From the NCBI GenBank assembly GCA_004015825.1, contig SAYS01000014.1, positions 62,001-126,000 of the forward strand: a stretch of 64,000 nucleotides of DNA. The letters run 5' to 3'. Below the pieces are notes generated by a model. It saw only the letters and a list, made by a program, of their open reading frames with translations, did not search any database and had not been told where the DNA came from. This DNA is from Halovenus amylolytica (GTDB lineage: Archaea > Halobacteriota > Halobacteria > Halobacteriales > Haloarculaceae). Made by a program: the position numbers and the translations under genes. Shown here piece by piece: positions 32,707 through 42,302 of this stretch (the first letter of the stretch is position 1; every line of letters begins with the position of its first letter).

Positions 32707-33339
32707 CTACTCGCGCGGTTCGAACAGCCCAGACACATCCGCTTCGCGGTTTTTCCGGCGCTGGACGTGTTCGCCGAGTCGCTGGACGATGATTCCCCGA
32801 CTCTCCGGTTCACGCACGTAATCGAACAGCAGAGGGACGATCGCGCTGTTTGTCTTCTCCAGATCTGCCCGTGCGTACTCGATGGCCTGCTCGATGACTG
32901 CTTCCTCCTCTGGATAGTTCTCCGCGCGTTCCTCCGCGAGCACGTGGGCCGCGATACAGGTCCCCTCGAACTGCAACTCCGAGAGTTGGATTCGATCACC
33001 GTCCAGGGTGAGCGCCAGCGGTCGTCGTCGCTCGATCAACTCGGGATCCCGAGCGAGTCGGGCCAGGTACGACCGGACAGCACCGACGTCGACACCGCGG
33101 TACGTGTCGGGCAGGGAGTCGAGATACTCGCGACCGCTGGTGGCCAGCCCCGTCGCTCCCGACCAGTTGCGGTTCCGGGCGTGATAGACCGCCGCGGTGA
33201 ACTGGATCAACCCGTGCAGGAACAGTTCGTCGTCAGTTCCCTGTTCCAGATCGAGCCAGTGCTCCTCCCAGGCGTCGTGTGCCCCGTGGTAGCCGCCGGC
33301 ATTGAAAATCGCAATCCCGGCCCGGAGATTCGCATCCAT
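32707..33339 (-). CDS. DUF309-domain protein
   Basis: 210 residues from ATG 33339. The DUF309 signature is at the start: AIFNAGGYHGAHDAWEEHWLDLE near residues 9-32, then HGLIQFTAAVYHARNRNW with conserved His and Trp. Proteins of this type are all-helical with a potential metal site (His plus Glu). Their function is unknown, though they are common in bacteria and archaea. The C-terminal half (residues 110-210) is haloarchaea-specific, with VLAEERAENYPEEEAVIEQA-like helices. It lies 88 bases upstream of rqcH on the same strand. Confidence 0.82.
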   Translation of the reverse strand: MDANLRAGIAIFNAGGYHGAHDAWEEHWLDLEQGTDDELFLHGLIQFTAAVYHARNRNWSGATGLATSGREYLDSLPDTYRGVDVGAVRSYLARLARDPELIERRRPLALTLDGDRIQLSELQFEGTCIAAHVLAEERAENYPEEEAVIEQAIEYARADLEKTNSAIVPLLFDYVREPESRGIIVQRLGEHVQRRKNREADVSGLFEPRE

Positions 33340-33438
33340 CACGTCCGGCTAGCAGGTGGTGAGTAAAAAGGACAGTGTACCGAACGGTACCATTAAATCT
33401 GTGGGCGCCTATCGTTGTTGCACACTCTCGGACCTGGC

Positions 33439-36060
33439 ATGGAAGGATCTGATTCCGGTGACACACCGGACCGAAACTGGGCCCGAACTGGATTGGTCCT
33501 CTGTTCGTTGCTCGTCGTGATTGCGGCCGCAGTCGTACTGCCAGCGTTCGGTACCGATGGGATCACGGGTAGTCCGATCGAGCGGATTCTGCCCGGCGAA
33601 TCTGCCGGACAGACGTCTGGCGAAAGCCAGTTCGGCGACAGCGGGAGCGGACTCGGTGCGCTCAACCCTGGCGACAGTACAGGCGTCGGTGGGGACGTTG
33701 GACTCGACAGCGACACCTACGGATCGACAGATACGAAGCTGCATTTCACCGTCGAGAGCACGAGCAGCACCTACTGGCGAACCGGTGCCTACAACCAGTA
33801 CACCGGTTCGGGCTGGGAGCGGACCGGTGACTCCGAGCCGGTCGATGGATCGATCGCGTACGACGGGTCCGACGGCGAGCAGATCGACTGGGAGATCGAG
33901 TTTCAGCAGCCGGCCACCGCCGTGCCGACTGCGTGGCGGCCGAAGGTGATCGAGGGCGTCGACGATCCACAGCTGACCGCCCAGCGGTCGATCAGAACCG
34001 AGACGCCGATCGAAGCCGGCGACACCGTCGACGGCGTGAGCTACGCACCCCAGCAAGATCCCGGAACCTTGCGTGCAGCTGGCACGGACTATCCGTCCGA
34101 GATCGAATCGCAGTACACCCAGCTTCCGCGCGAGACGCCACAGCGACTCGAACGGTTCACAACGAATCTCACCGCCGACGACGAGACGCCGTACGAAACG
34201 GCAGTTACGATCGAAGACTGGCTCGAAGAGTCCAAGGAGTACGATCTGAACGTCTCGGAACGGAGCGACCAGATCGCCACCTCGTTCATTTTCGAGATGG
34301 ATGCCGGCTACTGTGAGTATTTCGCGACAGCGATGGTGTCGATGCTTCGCTCGCAGGATATCCCAGCACGGTACGTCGTCGGCTACTCGTCGGGACAGCA
34401 GGTGGGCGAGGATACCTACGAGGTGCGTGCGATGAACGCACACGCGTGGGTGGAGGTCTATTTCGAGGATATCGGCTGGGTCAGATTCGATCCGACTCCT
34501 GCAACGGAACGTCTCTCCGTACAAGAAGAGGCCCTCGAATCCTCGGGTGAAGAGATCGATCCTGGGGAGATCGAGTTGCCGGAGAATCTGAATCCCGGCA
34601 CTGCAGAGTCAGATTCGAGCGGGTTCGAGACGACACTGAACCAGACGGCCCTCCCTGGGGAGCCTGTCGAGGTATCCGTGACCTACGAGGGCACCCCGGT
34701 CATTCAGGAGACGGTGTATTTCAACGGGGAGCCGGTCGGGAGAACGGACAGTGACGGAACGGTCGTCGGTATCGTGCCAGATGCAGAAGAGCTACGCATT
34801 TCGATCGAAGAGCACACTCGATCCTCGGCATCAGATACTGTCATGGACGATGACCAGGAGTCTGCCAGCCAGCCAGTTCAGGCCAGCGGCGGCTCCTCGG
34901 CCTCGACGGTCTCGACCGGACAGGCGGACGACGACCGGACTGATACTCACCCGATCGAGCGGACGGCTTCACTCGCTATCTCGGGTGAAACCACCCCAGG
35001 TGAGACGGTAACCGTGACGGCGACAGCCGGTGACCGTCTCCTCGACGGCGCGACGATACGACTCGACGGAGAGCCCGTCGGGCAGACGGACGAACGTGGA
35101 CAGATCGACGTCAGACTGCCCGACGAGCCAGGGACAGTTTCAGTAGCTGCACAGCGGGGGCTCGTCGACGGGGAGCGGACGATCGAGATTCCGGAACTGA
35201 CAGTCAGCGTCGAACGTGATCGACTGCCGGCGATGGCTCTGGGGACGGTAACTGTGCGGGCAGAGATCGGTGAGGAAGCAGCTGCTGGCGTCCCCGTCGA
35301 AATGAACGGACGACAGATCGCGACGACGGGCGCTGATGGCACCGCGACGGTGCAACTGCCGCTCGCATCCGAGACCACACTCTCCGTAGCAGCCGCCGGG
35401 CAAAGTCAGCAGGTAGTTCTCGATGGGTTGCTGTGGCGGTTCGGAGCGGGTGCACTCCTCGCGTTCGTGGCCGTCGCGATCCCACCTTCCTTGCTCCTGC
35501 GTCGCGGATACGGCCCGGGAAAGATCGGTCACATCGTCGTCGCACTGCCCGGAAAACTGGCAGTCACCGGACGAACTGCCGTGGTGAAACTCGTGACGAA
35601 CGGTGGCAGCTATCTCGCGAGGACGGGCGGACGTATCCGGCGACTGTTCGGTGGGGTGATGGCGATACTCCGTGGTGAACGATCACTTGCTGGGATATCG
35701 TCGAGCGTAGCTGCGTGGCTCGCCGGCGGCTGGCAACGCCTCACTCGCAGGCTGGCGGGTCTCCGGCCAGGCGACCAGACAGACAGGACAGAGAGCCAGC
35801 TGACAGTCCAGGAGGCCTGGCGGCAGTTCCTCGACGAACTCGATGTCGGGCGCGTCGAGACCCGGACACCCGGTGAACTGGCCAGCTACGCAGTCGAGAA
35901 AGAAGGGTTACCCAGAGAACCAGTGCTGGCGTTGCGGGATACGTTCCGCGAGGTCGAGTACGGCTCCCGGCCGCCGACCGATCGTCTGGACCAGGTACAG
36001 GATGCGATCGACCAGATCCAGCGTGCGAACGACTCGGTCTCCGAAGAGGGTGAGGCCTGA
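33439..36060 (+). CDS. Transglutaminase-like membrane protein
   Basis: 873 residues from ATG 33439; a TTG at 33415 would only add eight residues. One N-terminal helix (RTGLVLCSLLVVIAAAVVL) leads to a large extracellular part. The transglutaminase-like Cys-His-Asp triad is present: AGYCEYFATAM near residue 295, NAHAWVEVYF near 335, and WVRFDPTPA near 350. Two or three carboxypeptidase regulatory-like beta domains follow (VYFNGEPVGRTDSDGTVVG, ATIRLDGEPVGQTDERGQ). Then come a helix (LLWRFGAGALLAFVAVAI) and a DUF4129-like C-terminal domain. It is the first gene of an operon with the next three genes. Peptide cross-linking or hydrolysis at the cell surface is a family-based inference. Confidence 0.85.
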   Translation: MEGSDSGDTPDRNWARTGLVLCSLLVVIAAAVVLPAFGTDGITGSPIERILPGESAGQTSGESQFGDSGSGLGALNPGDSTGVGGDVGLDSDTYGSTDTKLHFTVESTSSTYWRTGAYNQYTGSGWERTGDSEPVDGSIAYDGSDGEQIDWEIEFQQPATAVPTAWRPKVIEGVDDPQLTAQRSIRTETPIEAGDTVDGVSYAPQQDPGTLRAAGTDYPSEIESQYTQLPRETPQRLERFTTNLTADDETPYETAVTIEDWLEESKEYDLNVSERSDQIATSFIFEMDAGYCEYFATAMVSMLRSQDIPARYVVGYSSGQQVGEDTYEVRAMNAHAWVEVYFEDIGWVRFDPTPATERLSVQEEALESSGEEIDPGEIELPENLNPGTAESDSSGFETTLNQTALPGEPVEVSVTYEGTPVIQETVYFNGEPVGRTDSDGTVVGIVPDAEELRISIEEHTRSSASDTVMDDDQESASQPVQASGGSSASTVSTGQADDDRTDTHPIERTASLAISGETTPGETVTVTATAGDRLLDGATIRLDGEPVGQTDERGQIDVRLPDEPGTVSVAAQRGLVDGERTIEIPELTVSVERDRLPAMALGTVTVRAEIGEEAAAGVPVEMNGRQIATTGADGTATVQLPLASETTLSVAAAGQSQQVVLDGLLWRFGAGALLAFVAVAIPPSLLLRRGYGPGKIGHIVVALPGKLAVTGRTAVVKLVTNGGSYLARTGGRIRRLFGGVMAILRGERSLAGISSSVAAWLAGGWQRLTRRLAGLRPGDQTDRTESQLTVQEAWRQFLDELDVGRVETRTPGELASYAVEKEGLPREPVLALRDTFREVEYGSRPPTDRLDQVQDAIDQIQRANDSVSEEGEA

Positions 36061-36062
36061 CG

Positions 36063-36671
36063 ATGAATGGGTATCAGCGACTCTCCGCGGTGATCGGCCT
36101 CGGTGCGATGGTCCTCGGGGCTGGACTACTCCTCGTCCCCGCACTCGGAACTGTCGGCCCCGTCAACGTACTCCAGGAGAACATCACCGAATCTGCTCCC
36201 GAACAGGTGCTGTTGCTCACCGGGGCCGTCGTTATCGGCTACCTTGCGGTCGGACTCCGCCGATCCGCCGAGACGCCGGATCGCTCGCCCGAGCGTCGGC
36301 GGTTCGATCGAGCAACTGCCGCCTCGATCGATGGGGAGTTACTGGACCGACCCCAGCCCGAGTTCGATACCGATATGATCCGTGCAATCCAGTCCGGTGG
36401 CAGCCCACTTCGAGCGGTCAGAGACGAGCTTCATCAGACAGTGGTCGGCGTCTACACCGATCTCTACGGGACGTCAGCGCAGGCAGCCAGAGAGACAGTC
36501 GACAGCGGGGAGTGGTGTCACGATCCGGTTGCGAGCGCCTTCCTGGCGGGGGATAGTGGCCCGACGTTCTCGCTGGGGAGACGGCTGCGGCTGTTCGTCA
36601 CGCCGAAACGGGAGCGACGCCACCGGATCGATCGAACGATCACGGCGATAGAGGAGCTAGAACGGCAATGA
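36063..36671 (+). CDS. Haloarchaeal membrane protein of the DUF58/transglutaminase cluster
   Basis: 202 residues. Two hydrophobic helices lie at the N-terminus (LSAVIGLGAMVLGAGLLLVP and EQVLLLTGAVVIGYLAVGL), followed by a soluble region with basic Arg clusters. The start at 36063 is two bases after the stop of the previous gene and the end overlaps the start of the next by four bases (ATGA), so translation is probably coupled. I do not recognise a defined domain; NCBI may group it in a haloarchaea-only DUF. Its role must be tied to the neighbours, presumably as a small membrane partner of the DUF58 protein. Confidence 0.8.
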   Translation: MNGYQRLSAVIGLGAMVLGAGLLLVPALGTVGPVNVLQENITESAPEQVLLLTGAVVIGYLAVGLRRSAETPDRSPERRRFDRATAASIDGELLDRPQPEFDTDMIRAIQSGGSPLRAVRDELHQTVVGVYTDLYGTSAQAARETVDSGEWCHDPVASAFLAGDSGPTFSLGRRLRLFVTPKRERRHRIDRTITAIEELERQ

Positions 36672-38053
36672 GTGAGGATCACAGGTGGAGTGTCGGAATC
36701 GGGACTGCACTTGCGCTGGTCGGCAGCGGCCTGCTTTTGATACAGACGGCCCTCGTAGTCGGGGCCGTCATTCCGTTGGTCTATCTGCTCCACGGTGTCG
36801 TTTCGACCGCTCCGTCGGATGTCGAGCTGTCGGCAACACGTGAGTTCGATTCGACCGGCGTGATACCCGGTACTGAATTCACCGTGACACTGACTGTCGA
36901 AAACACCGGAAACGACGTGCTTCCGGATCTCCGGCTCATCGACGGCGTGCCAGAAGAACTCACAGTGGTCGCGGGTACTCCACGGGTCGGTGTCGCACTA
37001 TCGCCCGGGGAGCGTGCCAGCACGACCTACACGGTAGTCCTCGAACGGGGCCGCTTCGAGTTCGACGACCCGGTCGTCCGTCTGCGCTCGCTGGCCGGCA
37101 CAGACGAACGGACAGTGACGATCTCGGCAGTGGGCGAAACGACACTTGTCTGTGCAGATGCCATCTCACAGCCGTCGCTGGCCGACGCGACCCTCGGACA
37201 GGCGGGGACGGTCCCGGCAGAGACCGGCGGTGCCGGGCTGGAGTTTTACGCGACCCGACAGTACCACACCGGTGATCCGATGAACCGGATCGACTGGCAC
37301 CACGTCGCGAAGACCGGCGAGTTCGTCACGATCCAGTACCGGCACGAACGTGCAGTACGGTCCGTCGTCGTCGTCGACTGTCGACCCTGTACCCGCGTCA
37401 GCTACGAGGCTGGCTCCCCGACAGGTGCGGCGATGGCTGCCTACGCCGGGGAACGACTATTCCACTCGCTCGAATCGGCAGGCGCCGTCACGAATCTCAC
37501 GGCGGTCGGCTTCGACGGGGAGCTGGAGCATCTAACCGATGCCGACGGGCTTCCGTGGCTCCATCCGGGTGCCGACAGAGAACATTCCCCGTCGACACTG
37601 TTTCGTGGCATCCACGAGATCGCGAGCCACCGCGGGAGTGCCGACGAGGAAGGACCCGTCCGACAGCGGCAGGCCAAAGAGCACGACACCGGACAGACAG
37701 ACGACTGGACTGCGGCGGCGCTGGCGGACGGCGGGGGGAATCGAGAGCGCTCGGAGTGGACGGAGAAACTGCTCGCTCGTCTGCCAGCGGAGACACAGGT
37801 TATCCTCTGCTCCCCGGTACTCGACGACTGGCCAGAGGAGGTCGCCAGCGAACTCACCGACAGAGAGTGTATCGTCATCAGCCCAGACGTGACAGCGGGT
37901 TCGAGCTACGGGCAACGAATCAGGGGAATCAACCGCCGGCGACGGCTGCGACGGCTCCAGGACTACGGCGCGGAGACGGCGAACTGGCGAATCGACCAGT
38001 CGATCGAGGGAACGCTCAAACGGGCACTGCCGGAACTCTTTACAGACAGATGA
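36668..38053 (+). CDS. DUF58-domain protein (MoxR-associated type)
   Basis: 461 residues. Two N-terminal helices (residues 8-45) precede a CARDB-like beta domain (GTEFTVTLTVENTGNDVLPD). The DUF58 signature follows near residues 195-230: TRQYHTGDPMNRIDWHHVAKTGE, with the following ERAVRSVVVVDCRP strand resembling a von Willebrand factor A fold. In many bacteria and archaea DUF58 proteins partner with MoxR AAA ATPases in chaperone-like or cell-envelope functions. No MoxR gene is present in this cluster within the window. The C-terminal third is cytoplasmic and Arg-rich. Start overlaps the previous gene and the end overlaps the next by ATGA. Confidence 0.87.
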   Translation: MSEDHRWSVGIGTALALVGSGLLLIQTALVVGAVIPLVYLLHGVVSTAPSDVELSATREFDSTGVIPGTEFTVTLTVENTGNDVLPDLRLIDGVPEELTVVAGTPRVGVALSPGERASTTYTVVLERGRFEFDDPVVRLRSLAGTDERTVTISAVGETTLVCADAISQPSLADATLGQAGTVPAETGGAGLEFYATRQYHTGDPMNRIDWHHVAKTGEFVTIQYRHERAVRSVVVVDCRPCTRVSYEAGSPTGAAMAAYAGERLFHSLESAGAVTNLTAVGFDGELEHLTDADGLPWLHPGADREHSPSTLFRGIHEIASHRGSADEEGPVRQRQAKEHDTGQTDDWTAAALADGGGNRERSEWTEKLLARLPAETQVILCSPVLDDWPEEVASELTDRECIVISPDVTAGSSYGQRIRGINRRRRLRRLQDYGAETANWRIDQSIEGTLKRALPELFTDR

Positions 38054-39648
38054 GTACGACACAGCAAACCGGGCCGCCGAAAACGAGTTCTGCTCTCGTG
38101 GGAGTGCTGGCACTGTTCGCGGTCGTCCTCTTCCTCCGGGAGGTCCCAGTGCGCGCAACCGCTCTGATCGGCTTCCTCGGTGCAGTCAGCCTCACCGCGA
38201 GTCTCTGGCTCGTCGACACCGAGACGGAACTAGCCGGTCGGCTGGTGGTGAGTCTGCTCACGATCCCGGTCGCAGCCGGCTTTATCGTCGGGATTTTTGG
38301 AACGACACTGCTGTTGATCGGCTCGTTTTTCCCGGTCGAAACCGTCTCCGATGTCTCTGTCGCGACGTTAATCGTGCTGGGGAATCTGGGTGTCGTCGTC
38401 GGAACAGGCGTCGCCATCTTCGGTGTCACACTCGGGATGAAAAACGTCATTGCACCGACCGCGCTCACAGCGTATACGAGAACCGCTGTCGCGACGGCAC
38501 TCGTCCCTCTGGTTACTGGCAGCCTGCTCGTCACCAGTATCGCCCTCCGGGAAGGCAGTCCCGCCGGTGTCGATCTCCTGTTCAAGAGTCAGATCGAGGG
38601 GATCTGGACCGCACTGGTTTCACCCGGTGGCAGACAGCTCCATCTCGCATCGTTCCTGCTCATAGCCGGTGCTGCTGCCGGGATCTGCTGGCTTTTGCTC
38701 CGCCGGTTCCCGTTCGAATCCCTCGTCGGGTCCGGGGGCGACGATGGGAGACAGATCCGACAGAGAGCAACGAAGCTCGGACCGCCCCGGAGAGTCGGAC
38801 TGGCGTTCGGAGGGCTGACCGTCGGTGTCCTCCTCGCGGAGCTACTGCTTTCACCCGCCGAGATACAGTCGCTCGTCACTGTCCCGCTGTACGATCTCGT
38901 CCAGGTCGTCACGACTGCCGACTGGCTCCGTCTGCTGTTGCTCGGGACGACGACAGTCGGTGCGATCTGGCTCGGGCTGTCGGTGCTGCTCGAAGAACTC
39001 CCTGCGAACCGGCAGACAGACCGGTCGGTGTTGCTGGCACCACTCGTCGTGGGCAGTCTCTGGACGCTGCTCGCGGCAGCGGTTTCTGAATCCGTCTACA
39101 CCTGGCTCGTCACCGAGATAGCGAGTCAGCTCCCCTCGAGGCCAGCAGCCGAGATGCTGACGGTTTCGGGCAGTATCGAGACAGTTTACGGGAGTACCCC
39201 GCTGATCGTTCTCCTCTCCGGTATTTTTCTCGGAGTGTCAGCCGCGATCGGAGTCCTGCTGCTCGGCGGTGTCAGGAGTGGCTACCTCGCTGCAGCAGGA
39301 ACGGGCTTCTCTGTCGCCTGTGCTGGGTTCTGTCTCGCGGCAATCTCTGCCAGCATCGTCTCCGCACCCAGCTGGCTCGTCCTCGGCGGGATCGCTGTCG
39401 GTCTCGCCGTCTGGGATATCGGCCACTTCGGGACCACCGTCGGCCACGAAGTCGGCGAGGGTGCGACGGGACAGCTGGTCGCCGTCCGGGCCAGCACGAC
39501 ACTCCTTGTCGGAGTAGCGGGTGTGGCGCTGGCGGTCGGTCTGCAACGCTGGCTCGCAGCGGACGGATTCGACGCCTCACCGAGGACAACGCTCGCGCTG
39601 GTCTTGCTCGTCACGTCACTCGTCGCTTTCGCGAACGCGCTCCGGTAG
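38050..39648 (+). CDS. Polytopic membrane protein, last gene of the DUF58 cluster
   Basis: 532 residues from ATG 38050, whose first bases overlap the stop of the DUF58 gene. About twelve hydrophobic helices are predicted by eye (for example SSALVGVLALFAVVLFL, LLTIPVAAGFIVGIFG, LLRFPF-type turns, LVTSLVAFANAL). No motif of known transporters or enzymes is visible; it belongs to a haloarchaeal-specific family seen with DUF58 and transglutaminase genes, I infer. Its 3' end overlaps the 3' end of the convergent helicase by 33 bases, so both coding frames are used in opposite directions there. Confidence 0.82.
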   Translation: MSTTQQTGPPKTSSALVGVLALFAVVLFLREVPVRATALIGFLGAVSLTASLWLVDTETELAGRLVVSLLTIPVAAGFIVGIFGTTLLLIGSFFPVETVSDVSVATLIVLGNLGVVVGTGVAIFGVTLGMKNVIAPTALTAYTRTAVATALVPLVTGSLLVTSIALREGSPAGVDLLFKSQIEGIWTALVSPGGRQLHLASFLLIAGAAAGICWLLLRRFPFESLVGSGGDDGRQIRQRATKLGPPRRVGLAFGGLTVGVLLAELLLSPAEIQSLVTVPLYDLVQVVTTADWLRLLLLGTTTVGAIWLGLSVLLEELPANRQTDRSVLLAPLVVGSLWTLLAAAVSESVYTWLVTEIASQLPSRPAAEMLTVSGSIETVYGSTPLIVLLSGIFLGVSAAIGVLLLGGVRSGYLAAAGTGFSVACAGFCLAAISASIVSAPSWLVLGGIAVGLAVWDIGHFGTTVGHEVGEGATGQLVAVRASTTLLVGVAGVALAVGLQRWLAADGFDASPRTTLALVLLVTSLVAFANALR

Positions 39649-41496
39649 ATCCCGGCTCTGCTCGGTCACTCGAACTCCTTTCTCGGCGAGATGTTGCATC
39701 CGCCGGCGGGCGAAATCTTCCTCCCGAGTCCCTCTGGTCGCGAGAACGTACATCCGAGCACGACCGGTCGGACGCATCGTCCGGCCCGCTCGCTGGGTCC
39801 CCTGCCGGCGCGAGCCGCCGAGTCCCGACGCCACGATTGCGAGTTCTGCACTCGGCAGATCGATCCCCTCGTCGCCGACTCTGGAGACGATGAGTGTCTT
39901 GAGCGTGCCGTTCCGGAACTGCTCGAAGCGTTTTTCGCGCTCGGCGTGTGGCATCTCACCGCTGATGAACGGGACACCAAGTTCGTCGGCGTAGGTCTGG
40001 CCCTGATCGAGATACTCGACGAAGACGAGCGCCTGCTTGTCCGCGTGTTCGGAGAGCAGCGCGTGGACTTCCTCGATTTTCGCCGGATTCGTCGCTGCGA
40101 GCTGGCGGCGCTCGTGGCCCTCAGAGCTGACGTACTGGTTCTGGACCTCCTCGGAGTCCCAGGGGACGTATCTGATCTCGACTTCCGGCTCGGCGACGAA
40201 GCCGGCCTGGAAGAGTGCATCCCAGTCGGTCCCGATCGGCGGCCCGATCAGCGTGTAGATATCGGCCTCCCGGTCGTCTTCCCGGACCGGTGTCGATGAC
40301 AGGCCGAGTCGGTGACGTGTCTGCAGGTCCGCGCTCCGGCGGTGAACCGGAGCTGGGATGTGGTGGACCTCGTCGTAGATGATCAGTCCCCACTCGCGGC
40401 TGTCGAACAGCTGGCGGTGGCGATCCATTCCGGCCGTTCGGTAGGTCGCGATCGTCACTGGTCGAACGTTCTTTTCGCCGCCGTGGTACTCGCCGATCTG
40501 GTCGGGCGTGAGCGTCGTCCGTGCCAGCAGTTCGTCGCGCCACTGGCCAGCCAGTTCACGGCCGGGGACGAGAATCAGCGTCTCGCCCTCGACTGCGGCC
40601 AGAATGCCGAGCGCCGCGATCGTCTTGCCGCTTCCGGGTGGGCCGACGAGAACGCCGGATTTCGTCTCCATGAAGTTCGACACCCAGGCCTGCTGGTACT
40701 CCCTGAGATCGAGTTCGAGATCGGCTGGGAGATCGTCACCGCTGTCGAGACTCCGTTCGTCCCTGACGGGATACCCTGCCTCGTAGAGCACGCGTTTCAC
40801 TTCCGCGATGCGCTCTTCGGCGACCCAGCTTTCGGTATCGGAGATGGAAGCCCGGAGCTGGTCGTCGTCGAGTTTCTGTCTGGCGACGTTACCCATCAGA
40901 TCCGCAGATTTCGCTTCGAGGACTGTATAGCCCTCGTCGTGGGTTCGCAGCGCGAACTTGTTGGCGCGTTCGTACTGCGAGCGCAGCCACTGTTCGAGCT
41001 GCGGAGATCGCTCCGCCAGGACAGACCGAACAGTATCCAGCAATCCGTCGAAGGTCTCGTAGGGTGCCTGCCAGATGTCTTCCTGGCGAATCTCGTACAT
41101 ATAGGCGCCAGAGCCGGTCGTATCGACGAGGTGTGCGAACTGCGAGAGCTGTGCGCGGGTGAACTGCGTCGGCTGGTCGACGACGATCTCGCGGCGTTCC
41201 GGGAAGAGGATGACACGCTCGCGGTCGGTCATCCGTGCCCAGTCGGCCGGATACCAGACCACAGGGTCGTTAGTCACGTCGAGTCGTTGTGCGATACCCT
41301 CCACTGTCAGTTCATCCAGCCGCTCCGTCGCCTCGGAGTGCGAGCAGTCCTCGACCTGGGCGAACCGTGTCGCGGAGACGACCGGCCGACCGAGCGCCTC
41401 TAACGCGTCGTAAAACAGCTCTTCTTGTCCGTCTGATTGCTCTGCAGGACTATCGACAGCATCCGACTGATCATCCGTTTCTGCGTCCTCGGTCAC
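39616..41496 (-). CDS. XPB/Rad25-like superfamily 2 helicase
   Basis: 626 residues. After a 265-residue N-terminal region, the helicase core resembles XPB: LREYQQAWVSNFMETKSG near 268 (Q motif-like), Walker A in GPPGSGKTIAALG near 293, DEVHHIPAPVHRRS near 375, and motif III as SSTPVREDD. The second domain has ALVFVEYLDQG, RVGDEGIDLP and QRAGRTMRP (motif VI, near 579). XPB helicases open DNA in transcription and repair. The N-terminal part includes a winged-helix-like region (GRPVVSATRFAQVEDCSHSE). Its 3' end overlaps the 3' end of the convergent membrane protein gene. Confidence 0.87.
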   Translation of the reverse strand: MTEDAETDDQSDAVDSPAEQSDGQEELFYDALEALGRPVVSATRFAQVEDCSHSEATERLDELTVEGIAQRLDVTNDPVVWYPADWARMTDRERVILFPERREIVVDQPTQFTRAQLSQFAHLVDTTGSGAYMYEIRQEDIWQAPYETFDGLLDTVRSVLAERSPQLEQWLRSQYERANKFALRTHDEGYTVLEAKSADLMGNVARQKLDDDQLRASISDTESWVAEERIAEVKRVLYEAGYPVRDERSLDSGDDLPADLELDLREYQQAWVSNFMETKSGVLVGPPGSGKTIAALGILAAVEGETLILVPGRELAGQWRDELLARTTLTPDQIGEYHGGEKNVRPVTIATYRTAGMDRHRQLFDSREWGLIIYDEVHHIPAPVHRRSADLQTRHRLGLSSTPVREDDREADIYTLIGPPIGTDWDALFQAGFVAEPEVEIRYVPWDSEEVQNQYVSSEGHERRQLAATNPAKIEEVHALLSEHADKQALVFVEYLDQGQTYADELGVPFISGEMPHAEREKRFEQFRNGTLKTLIVSRVGDEGIDLPSAELAIVASGLGGSRRQGTQRAGRTMRPTGRARMYVLATRGTREEDFARRRMQHLAEKGVRVTEQSRDLPERVRESDE

Positions 41497-41561
41497 TACC
41501 GCCGTGTAGCCGACGGACGAACAAACGGCTTGCGTCCGCAGTCTGTCTATTCGGGCTATCG

Positions 41562-42002
41562 TCAGCCGGACGTGGTGGAAAGTTCATCCGCCGAGACGAC
41601 GAGCGTGTGTCCCGCCATATCGCCGAGTCGTTTGCCATCACCTCTGAGGAGGATGACCGCGACTGCAATACCCCAGTAGCCGAGTCCGTCGATAGCGCGT
41701 AACGCGTTCCGGAGGAAGGATTCACGGAACCCAATCGATGCTCCGTCGTCAGTGACGACACGGAGTCCGAAAAGCCGCTTTCCGGGCGTCCGGTCGGTCG
41801 CCCACTCGAAGAGGAGATGATAGACGAAGGCGATCCCACAGAGTATCAGAAACACCGTCGTCCGCACCTGTCCCGGAGCGACGAGTTCGGTGAAAGTAAC
41901 GCCCGCCGCGAGGGCAGGGAGCACACCGAGACAGAGCACCACGAACTGGTCGAACAAAAATGCGACAGTCCGGCGAGGAAGGGGTGCCGGCTGGGGTGTC
42001 AT
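41562..42002 (-). CDS. RDD-family membrane protein
   Basis: 146 residues. The RDD signature is present in its degenerate form: an early RRTVAFLFDQFVV helix (Arg, Asp) and the later DRTPGKRLFGLRVV segment near residue 72 with the conserved Pro-Gly-Lys. Four helices follow the usual RDD layout. RDD proteins are small membrane proteins of unknown biochemical role, some linked to ion transport. The stop codon lies 65 bases after the XPB-like helicase start and both are on the minus strand. Confidence 0.87.
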   Translation of the reverse strand: MTPQPAPLPRRTVAFLFDQFVVLCLGVLPALAAGVTFTELVAPGQVRTTVFLILCGIAFVYHLLFEWATDRTPGKRLFGLRVVTDDGASIGFRESFLRNALRAIDGLGYWGIAVAVILLRGDGKRLGDMAGHTLVVSADELSTTSG

Positions 42003-42113
42003 AGCTGGAACGGAGTGTTCGAATTGCTTGAGTCTGGCGTCTCGAAAGCTTCGTAAGAGTCCCGTCGCACCGCAGTCGCTGCCTGATCTGATATCAGAAG
42101 AAAACTAGATCGA

Positions 42114-42302
42114 TTACTGCGCGTCTTCCGGAGAGTCCTGAATCGGTTCGACGGTGCCATCACAGCTCCCACAGTCGGTTTTCTCCGTGGCGACGTAGAC
42201 GATGTTACACGACTGACACTCGTAGAGGGTCGACTCTTCCCTCCTGGCGACAGAGCTATCTGATCTGGCCCTACTGACGATTTTGGTAAGGATACCCGGC
42301 AT
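42114..42302 (-). CDS. Small zinc-ribbon protein
   Basis: 62 residues. A zinc ribbon is formed by CQSC (residues 29-32) and CGSC (44-47), with a basic N-terminus (KIVSRARSDSSVARREE) and an acidic Pro/Asp-rich tail. Haloarchaea encode many such small CxxC proteins, most uncharacterised; some affect biofilm or swarming. The frame begins with ATG and ends TAA at 42114-42116. Confidence 0.75.
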   Translation of the reverse strand: MPGILTKIVSRARSDSSVARREESTLYECQSCNIVYVATEKTDCGSCDGTVEPIQDSPEDAQ

